From NCBI GenBank assembly GCA_021833085.1, contig JAKBGL010000027.1, forward strand, positions 1 to 10,686: 10,686 bases of DNA, written 5' to 3'. The notes under the pieces are model-generated. The model was given only the letters and a program-made list of their open reading frames with translations, did not search any database and was not told the origin of the DNA. A program made the position numbers and the translations under genes. Positions 6,270-10,686 of this stretch are shown one piece after another. The stretch's first letter is position 1, and each line of letters opens with the position of its first letter. The stretch comes from Actinomycetes bacterium. Its GTDB lineage: Bacteria; Actinomycetota; Acidimicrobiia; Acidimicrobiales; Acidimicrobiaceae.

Positions 6270-6845
6270 ATGTTGGGGATCTTCGATGTACTAACAGGAA
6301 GAACAAAACCGATTAAGGCGAACCTAGATCGCTTATTTGCCATACCCGGGGTTGCGGTGACGCTCGAACTCTCTGCAAATCTAAAATCTGCCAATCGAGC
6401 TGGTGTATGTTATAAACCGGCTTCGGGAAGTGCATTCCAAAACACCCGTGCAGAGTTCATGGATGTGCTAAAGACAATGGTCGCCGACCCTGACCGTAGT
6501 ATCTACGTTTCAAAGGACGAGTACGGATACGAGTGGGTAGTTATCCAAGATGATGAACTTGAGTCTTTGACTACAAAGGTTCATTTAATCAATAAGACCT
6601 TAGAAGACCACGGTTTCTCTCCCGCCCTCCTTCTCTCGGCTTTCCGTTTTCAACAGACCTCGGAAGATCAGGTAGTTTATTGGATCTATCTTTATAAAAA
6701 GGGTACCTTCTATCCCTTTGTGCCCTTGTCTGGACAAAGAAGAGATAACGAACGAGAGTTGGCGCTCAAAGCTATCGTAGGTACGGATATTCCGGTAGAA
6801 CCTGACCTAGAGTCGTGGCTGCCTCCGTGGGGTTTACCAGTATAG
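6270..6845 (+). CDS. pspAB: PspA-associated protein PspAB
   Basis: 191 residues, soluble, with no signal or membrane segment. I recognise the actinobacterial PspAB pattern: the N-terminus MLGIFDVLTGRTKPIKANLD, a central GYEWVVIQDDE, then YLYKKGTFYPFVP (141-152), RDNERELALKAI (158-169) and the end DLESWLPPWGLPV (179-191). PspAB proteins are named from genomic association with PspA-type phage-shock/envelope-stress systems, and are frequently encoded beside an HtpX-like protease; their biochemical role is not established. No PspA gene lies in the window. ATG at 6270 is fixed by an in-frame TGA directly upstream; GGATGG precedes it closely. The gap from htpX is 45 bp, so cotranscription is likely, consistent with a joint job in membrane stress. 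Confidence 0.85.
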   Translation: MLGIFDVLTGRTKPIKANLDRLFAIPGVAVTLELSANLKSANRAGVCYKPASGSAFQNTRAEFMDVLKTMVADPDRSIYVSKDEYGYEWVVIQDDELESLTTKVHLINKTLEDHGFSPALLLSAFRFQQTSEDQVVYWIYLYKKGTFYPFVPLSGQRRDNERELALKAIVGTDIPVEPDLESWLPPWGLPV

Positions 6846-6930
6846 GTGAAGCGTCTGATACCATTTAATCCATTCCCAATGCGATAGCTTTTACCACAAC
6901 TATGAGAAAATGAAACAGATGCCATGACTC

Positions 6931-6939
6931 AAGGAGGTG
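6931..6939 (+). promoter_or_regulatory. Very strong Shine-Dalgarno sequence at the channel gene, oddly placed
   Basis: AAGGAGGTG is a full match to the anti-Shine-Dalgarno sequence expected in bacterial 16S rRNA. It overlaps the only upstream GTG start in the channel frame (6937). No ATG, GTG or TTG follows in that frame at the normal 5-10 nt spacing. It may serve an unusual start or act as an in-gene pausing signal. Confidence 0.45.
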
Positions 6940-7923
6940 TGTCGGGTTTTACCGCTAATACAAACAGTATTAGGCAAAGCGCAGAAACATCAGGCGCTTA
7001 CGATTATCACCTTAGCCGTCATGTTCACGCTTATAGGAGGCACTCTATTTTCTATTACCCAGACGGTATCTCTTTTCACGGGGATCTACTGGGCAATAAC
7101 TACCGCGACAACTGTTGGATATGGAGACGTCACACCGAAAAATACAACTGGGCGACTCATTGCCGCCGGAGTGATGCTTACGGCCATACCGCTTTTCGCT
7201 AGCCTCTTCGCAGTGGTTGCCGCATCGTTAACGGCCCAGGAGATAAGAAAGGTCATGGGATTAGACAGGAGAGTTCCAAAAGACGGCTATGTACTTATTA
7301 TAGGTTCAGGTCCTTTGGTTCGTCAGACAATAGAAGACCTAAGTGGAGCCGGACGTTCTTGTGTAATCGTTGCGGAGTCCAAACCAGGCGACCTAGACGG
7401 CCTAAAGGGGTCTATTCATTTAATTTCGGGATCGCCATTGGATGAAGACACGTTGAAAAAAGCACATCCTGAGCGAGCCCAGCAGATCTTAATTACGTCC
7501 GAGAAGGACTCTGAAGTACTACTAAGTACCGTACTGACAAAGCATCTCGCACCTAGCGTATCGATTATCGCCGTTGTAACGTCGAGACAAGTCGCTCAGG
7601 CCATCAGCGATCTCGGTGTTGATGTAGCGTTCTCCTCCGAGGAACTCCTCGGACACACGTTGGCGAAGAGTTTGGAAGCACCCCACGCATCTGAAGTTAT
7701 CAGCAAGTTGCTCGGATCAGATAGCTACGAACTACTTGAAGAGGCCGTTAGCGAAGCACACGCAGGTAGACGACTCTCTGAAGTTAGAGGCGAAAGCCAA
7801 GATCTTATTCTTGGAGTTACTAAAGACACTGGCGTTTCCATAGGAGTGGACGAAGATCCCGTTCTATCTTCAAACAATAATCTGATTTTGATCAGACTAA
7901 GAGACACTCAAAAGGGAGCTTGA
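6937..7923 (+). CDS. Two-TM potassium channel with RCK/TrkA-N domain
   Basis: 328 residues from GTG at 6937. TM1 is about 20-42, the pore helix 47-58, the K+ selectivity filter TTVGYGD is 58-64, and TM2 is about 73-98. The cytoplasmic part starts at 117 with the Rossmann strand GYVLIIGSG, an RCK N-lobe of the TrkA-N/KefC type expected to bind a nucleotide or ion ligand. A C-terminal RCK_C-like lobe spans about 255-325. The layout matches MthK/Kch-type ligand-gated K+ channels; four subunits would form the pore. The start is uncertain: GTG 6937 overlaps AAGGAGG, an ATG at 6924 is in another frame, and an ATG at 6910 is in frame but followed by TGA at 6925. It is the last gene of the plus-strand trio, 91 bp after pspAB, and convergent with aroA. 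Confidence 0.9.
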   Translation: MCRVLPLIQTVLGKAQKHQALTIITLAVMFTLIGGTLFSITQTVSLFTGIYWAITTATTVGYGDVTPKNTTGRLIAAGVMLTAIPLFASLFAVVAASLTAQEIRKVMGLDRRVPKDGYVLIIGSGPLVRQTIEDLSGAGRSCVIVAESKPGDLDGLKGSIHLISGSPLDEDTLKKAHPERAQQILITSEKDSEVLLSTVLTKHLAPSVSIIAVVTSRQVAQAISDLGVDVAFSSEELLGHTLAKSLEAPHASEVISKLLGSDSYELLEEAVSEAHAGRRLSEVRGESQDLILGVTKDTGVSIGVDEDPVLSSNNNLILIRLRDTQKGA

Positions 7924-7944
7924 ACCTCCTCAGGGCTTTACTGT

Positions 7945-7980
7945 GTTAGATTTACTAGGTCGCATGACCTCATCTCTAAC
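7945..7980. other. Nested inverted repeats between convergent channel gene and aroA
   Basis: GTTAGA (7945-7950) pairs with TCTAAC (7975-7980). Inside it AGGTC (7957-7961) pairs with GACCT (7966-7970) around GCAT. The whole can fold as a stem with an internal loop on either strand, in the 104-bp gap where transcripts from both sides meet. A terminator role is plausible from position, but neither strand has a following T-run, so it is not a textbook intrinsic terminator. Confidence 0.3.
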
Positions 7981-8027
7981 TACGGAGTCAGGTTATTGTC
8001 GTTTCAGTACTTTGCATCGTCAAAAGA

Positions 8028-9383
8028 TTAAGCTATGAAGGTCTCTCCATGCCACAGGCGGGTTAGATCGCCTAGGAAGTTATTGTAAGAAGTCTCCACG
8101 CAGTTGAAGTCTTCTATCTCCGTGTCACCATTTACTCTTGTAGCCATTATCGCAGCGCACATGGCAATTCGATGGTCCCCATGGCTCTGCACATTGCATG
8201 GTTTTGGAGAAAACGTTGTATCCCCATAGACGGTAAGTGTCGAGTCGTCACTTTCAACTCTCGCTCCGAAGCGCCTAAGCATCTCTGTTGTGGTAACTAC
8301 GCGGTCTGACTCCTTGGTTCGCAACTCTTCAATACCGTGAAATACCGTCTTTCCTTCAGCGAAGCATGCCACTGTCGCAAGAATAGGTACCTCATCGATC
8401 AGAGCCGGAACTTCACCTTGATGTATCTCGGTAGCGACTAGATTGGAGTAGCTCACCTTGAGGTCTCCTGAAGAAAATACGTCGCTTACATGTCTCGACT
8501 CGTCTAGATTTGCACCCATGCGTCTTAGAACTGATAAGTACGCATCTCGTCCTTCACCCAGGTAGAGGTTTTTAAAGGTGACTTCGGACCCAGGTGCTAT
8601 TAATGCTCCGCCGATAAAAAATGCCGCTTGAGACGGATCGGCGGGTATTGAAAGGTTGAAAGGTTTAGGAGCCGACGTTAGTCCATGGACTACAACTTCT
8701 CTTCCTCCACCTTGATTCTCACTTCGGTGGTCGATATCCAGGTAAGCGAGGAATTCTTCTGTGTGGGAACGCGTCCTTACTCTCTCCCTCACGTGAGTCG
8801 AACCTTCGGCGAAAAGACCAGCGAGAAGCAGAGCCGACTTCACCTGAGCAGAAGGAACTTTGGTATCAAGTTTTGTACCTTTTAGCCTCGATCCCCTGAT
8901 AGAGATTGGTGCAAGAGCACCATCTTGTCTTCCGTCGATCCGTGCGCCCATCTCTCTAAGTGGTGCAACAACCCTCAACATCGGTCGTTTTACAATAGAA
9001 CTGTCTCCAGTAAGTACAAAGTGTCCGTTAGTTCCACTTAGCACACCAGTCATTAGACGGAGCAAAGTCCCTGAGTTCTCCACTTCGAGGATATCAGATG
9101 GTTCTTTATAACTCCATGGCCCTTCACCGTGGACGGTTAGCAAGGTGTGATCCACGGAGTCGCGTGATACATTTACGCCGAGTTTGGACAAAACGTTGTA
9201 TGTCGCGACCACGTCCTGTCCAAAGCTAAGTCCAGAAAGCTTTGATACGCCTTCACACAGGGATGCGAAAATTAGGGCTCTATGCGATATTGACTTGTCA
9301 CCAGGGGGTTTTAGAACTCCATTGAAGGGTGACGCTACACCTCGAACGACCGCTCTTATTCGCCTTGAGCCTTGTCTCGGCAT
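8028..9383 (-). CDS. aroA: 3-phosphoshikimate 1-carboxyvinyltransferase (EPSP synthase)
   Basis: 451 residues, within the normal 420-450 range. Family blocks appear in order: PPGDKSISHRAL (26-37, substrate Lys30/Ser31/Arg35), ENSGTLLRL (102-110, the PEP/glyphosate loop with G105 and T106), IVKRPM (130-135), VPSAQVKSALLLAGL (176-190), RSHTEEF (205-211), PADPSQAAFF (247-256), DEVPILA (330-336, catalytic Asp330), LRTKESDR (354-361) and HGDHRIAM (401-408). It transfers the enolpyruvyl group of PEP to shikimate-3-phosphate, the sixth shikimate step. L110, where E. coli has Pro101, resembles Gram-positive enzymes, so glyphosate response cannot be inferred. ATG at 9383 lies 6 bp after the aroH stop, with GGAG at good spacing inside aroH, so the two are coupled. 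The usual partner cmk lies 2.9 kb away beyond the plus-strand trio. Confidence 0.96.
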   Translation of the reverse strand: MPRQGSRRIRAVVRGVASPFNGVLKPPGDKSISHRALIFASLCEGVSKLSGLSFGQDVVATYNVLSKLGVNVSRDSVDHTLLTVHGEGPWSYKEPSDILEVENSGTLLRLMTGVLSGTNGHFVLTGDSSIVKRPMLRVVAPLREMGARIDGRQDGALAPISIRGSRLKGTKLDTKVPSAQVKSALLLAGLFAEGSTHVRERVRTRSHTEEFLAYLDIDHRSENQGGGREVVVHGLTSAPKPFNLSIPADPSQAAFFIGGALIAPGSEVTFKNLYLGEGRDAYLSVLRRMGANLDESRHVSDVFSSGDLKVSYSNLVATEIHQGEVPALIDEVPILATVACFAEGKTVFHGIEELRTKESDRVVTTTEMLRRFGARVESDDSTLTVYGDTTFSPKPCNVQSHGDHRIAMCAAIMATRVNGDTEIEDFNCVETSYNNFLGDLTRLWHGETFIA

Positions 9384-9389
9384 TATGAA

Positions 9390-9752
9390 CTACTCCGGTA
9401 AATCATCGCGTAGTCCCTTCGCGCCGTGCAGGTATACATGGTGGAGTTCTCCCCTACCTTTTGATGTCTCTAAGTGCATTAGGACCCTGAGACATAGCGT
9501 AGTAGCTCCCACTATGTCAAGTTCCCGCGCACACATAAGAGGCACGTCTCCAAGTCCAAGTTCTCGAGCAGCGGCGGCGGGAAACATGCAATGTATATCG
9601 TTAGTCGCCGTAAAGATGATCGAGATGAGCTGCTCCTTACCGATCTCGTTTACCTCAAGCATTCTTGAGACCAGCTCCTTTGTCTTTACCGTAACCTCGC
9701 TCACGGTATCTTGGTCGACCGTAGTCGCTCCTCTAAGTCCCCTAACTGGCAT
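9390..9752 (-). CDS. aroH: Chorismate mutase, AroH type
   Basis: 120 residues, a single-domain trimeric AroH fold like the B. subtilis enzyme. The N-terminus RGLRGATTV matches its RGIRGATTV. By alignment, R7, R63 (PAAAAREL), C74 and E77 (MCAREL), R89 (CLRVLM) and Y107 (HHVYL) correspond to B. subtilis Arg7, Arg63, Cys75, Glu78, Arg90 and Tyr108, the active-site set; one residue is missing between R63 and C74. It converts chorismate to prephenate, committing carbon to Phe and Tyr. The C-terminus is a little shorter than in B. subtilis. ATG at 9752 has only a weak GG-containing sequence before it and sits in an 11-bp direct repeat with an upstream copy. It follows rluB after 63 bp and precedes aroA by 6 bp. 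Confidence 0.94.
   Translation of the reverse strand: MPVRGLRGATTVDQDTVSEVTVKTKELVSRMLEVNEIGKEQLISIIFTATNDIHCMFPAAAARELGLGDVPLMCARELDIVGATTLCLRVLMHLETSKGRGELHHVYLHGAKGLRDDLPE
9393..9396 (-). promoter_or_regulatory. Ribosome binding site of aroA at the aroH stop
   Basis: Minus strand GGAG, immediately before the aroH TAG and 9 nt before the aroA ATG at 9383. It supports translational coupling of the two shikimate/chorismate genes. Confidence 0.55.
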
Positions 9753-9799
9753 CTACCAAAGTATACAACCCTGCTAGGGTTGAAAGTTCATCTACCAAA
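9750..9799 (-). repeat. Direct repeat and hairpin in the aroH leader, with a five-codon mini-ORF
   Basis: On the minus strand TTTGGTAGATG occurs twice: at 9760-9750, where its ATG starts aroH, and at 9799-9789, where its ATG starts a tiny in-frame ORF, MNFQP-stop. Between them CAACCCT and AGGGTTG (9766-9772/9776-9782) form a perfect 7-bp hairpin with a 3-nt loop, and the mini-ORF stop falls in that stem. This could be a translational leader or a harmless duplication. Sequence facts are firm; function is conjecture. Confidence 0.4.
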
Positions 9800-9815
9800 C
9801 CCGCTCGTTTTTAAC

Positions 9816-10571
9816 CTAGCGCACTTCGTGAGTACGTGATTTCGTGTTTTGCATCGACGCGGACCTTAATTTGATGACTTCCATTGAAGATAACTCTCGA
9901 TACAAACCAGGCTTTAAGGTCTTGTCAGAGATGGGGCCAATTCGAACTCGCACTAACCTCACGACCTCGTTTGAGACAGCCTCGAACATCCGTCGAATCT
10001 GGCGGTTCCTACCTTCATGCAAGGTCATCCGCACAAGTTGGGGGGCTAGGCGCGTTATTCGCGTGGGCAACGTCTTCCCGTCGTTTAGGTAGATCCCCCT
10101 CTTCAACTTCGAAAGGTCTGAGTCTGTTGGTTGGTGACGTAGGTAGACCAAGTATTCTTTCTCAACACCATGAGATGGATGAGTTAGTTGCTGTGTGAGT
10201 TCTCCATCGTTCGTCATGATGAGCAACCCTTCTGAATCTGCATCAAGTCTTCCCACAGAGAAGACCCTCGGGTCTTTTGGAACCAGGTCGACAACACTCT
10301 GTCTGCCCTCGGGATCAAAGGCAGTACTAATTACTCCTTTAGGTTTGCTTAAAAGGTAGTACACCAAGTCAGTCTCGGTACATACGCTTCGCTCATCAAC
10401 CTCTAGACGGTCTACACCGGGGACCATGCGATCGCCAAGTATCGCTAGCGATCCATTCACTTTAATTCGTCCATCGACGATCATATCTTCGCAGACACGG
10501 CGTGATCCGTAACCGAGGCGCGCTAGTACTTTTTGGATGCGTTCAGCGCCCTCTTCAGATTGTCTGATCAT
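9816..10571 (-). CDS. rluB: 23S rRNA pseudouridine synthase, RluB/RsuA family
   Basis: 251 residues. An S4 RNA-binding domain spans about 10-57 (ERIQKVLARLGYGSRRVCED, then GRIKVNG). The catalytic PseudoU_synth_2 domain follows: VGRLDADSEGLLIMTNDG (106-123) holds the catalytic Asp110 in the GRLD motif, GVEKEYLV (135-142) is the second block, and EGRNRQIRRMFEAV (186-199) the third. It isomerises a uridine in 23S rRNA; the actinobacterial orthologue is usually called RluB, though the exact site (U2605 in E. coli) is assigned by family only. The ATG at 10571 directly abuts the TAG of scpB (TAGATG), so translation is probably coupled. The scpB-rluB order is conserved widely in Gram-positive bacteria. 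The last ~20 residues are basic and variable. Confidence 0.94.
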   Translation of the reverse strand: MIRQSEEGAERIQKVLARLGYGSRRVCEDMIVDGRIKVNGSLAILGDRMVPGVDRLEVDERSVCTETDLVYYLLSKPKGVISTAFDPEGRQSVVDLVPKDPRVFSVGRLDADSEGLLIMTNDGELTQQLTHPSHGVEKEYLVYLRHQPTDSDLSKLKRGIYLNDGKTLPTRITRLAPQLVRMTLHEGRNRQIRRMFEAVSNEVVRLVRVRIGPISDKTLKPGLYRELSSMEVIKLRSASMQNTKSRTHEVR

Positions 10572-10685
10572 CTAAGATTCACCATCTGAGAACAGTGCTT
10601 CTTCTAAGTCCTCGACAGCTTTAGCATCGGGAACGAACGCGTCCAAGCTAGGAAGATCTTCCAAGGAGAACAGTCCAAGTCTCTC
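10572..10685 (-). CDS. scpB: Segregation and condensation protein B, C-terminal end (cut by window edge)
   Basis: Thirty-seven codons and TAG, reading ERLGLFSLEDLPSLDAFVPD and ending in an acidic tail (LEEALFSDGES). The ERLGL-x-SLxDLP segment is the hallmark end of the ScpB winged-helix region, and position immediately ahead of rluB matches the usual scpA-scpB-rluB order. ScpB with ScpA and SMC forms the condensin that compacts and segregates the chromosome. The bulk of the protein lies beyond the right edge, so its domains, start and integrity cannot be checked. Confidence 0.82.
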   Translation of the reverse strand, partial: ERLGLFSLEDLPSLDAFVPDAKAVEDLEEALFSDGES

Positions 10686-10686
10686 C

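Noticed and set aside
6924..7202. Plus-strand 92-codon frame starting ATG at 6924
   Set aside because: From 6937 on it overlaps the channel gene in another frame, and its translation lacks the TVGYGD filter and membrane segments. Only its ATG is of interest as a possible alternative start.
9184..9777. Plus-strand 197-codon open frame opposite aroA and aroH
   Set aside because: It lies antisense to two genes whose full active-site motifs are visible; its translation is Ser/Pro-rich without domain features, as expected of a shadow frame.
9884..10198. Plus-strand open frames opposite rluB
   Set aside because: The minus-strand RluB frame has S4 and GRLD motifs throughout, so these are by-products of its codon use.
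1..10686. CRISPR array, tRNA or rRNA genes
   Set aside because: No regularly spaced direct repeats, cloverleaf-type acceptor/T-loop pattern or rRNA-like conserved stretches were seen on either strand.

Overview
The window looks like a chromosomal stretch from a moderate-GC actinobacterium. The markers are an scpB-rluB-(aroH-aroA)-cmk-plsC type neighbourhood, an HtpX protease beside the actinobacterial stress protein PspAB, and TTG/GTG starts alongside ATG. Moderate base composition with this gene set would fit the class Acidimicrobiia, but that placement is an inference from gene order and protein style, not from a marker-gene tree.

Left edge (1-144): the last codons of a TnpB-like protein and the right end of an IS200/IS605-type insertion sequence. 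The end carries a GC-rich hairpin with a GTGA tetraloop, as at the 3' end of TnpB guide RNAs. It stops about 28 bp from the stop codon of a minus-strand NYN-domain (PIN-like nuclease fold) gene (145-1029). A 1.2-kb stretch (1030-2243) follows without a convincing gene. It holds only a 59-codon unidentified frame, an overlapping open frame without a start, a triplicated 8-mer and weak hairpins, and may be decayed DNA.

Centre left (2244-5149), all on the minus strand: cmk (cytidylate kinase) and plsC (lysophosphatidate acyltransferase), tightly coupled, followed after 113 bp by a GlcD/D-lactate-dehydrogenase-like FAD oxidase.

Centre (5241-7923), plus strand: htpX (membrane zinc protease), pspAB (Psp-associated protein) and a two-TM K+ channel with a cytoplasmic RCK/TrkA domain. 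This looks like an envelope-stress and membrane-quality module. It is divergent from cmk, and a perfect 8-bp inverted repeat ends two bases before the htpX start codon. It is convergent with aroA.

Right (8028-10685), minus strand: the 3' end of scpB (chromosome segregation), rluB (23S rRNA pseudouridine synthase), aroH (chorismate mutase) and aroA (EPSP synthase), tightly packed. AroA makes EPSP, the immediate precursor of chorismate, and AroH converts chorismate to prephenate for Phe/Tyr. The plus-strand trio sits between aroA and cmk, two genes that are often adjacent in bacteria, so it appears to interrupt an ancestral housekeeping operon.

No CRISPR array, rRNA or tRNA gene was seen. No clearly new multi-gene system is evident. 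The best leads are the TnpB guide end, the htpX upstream palindrome, the awkward start of the channel gene and the duplicated start region before aroH.
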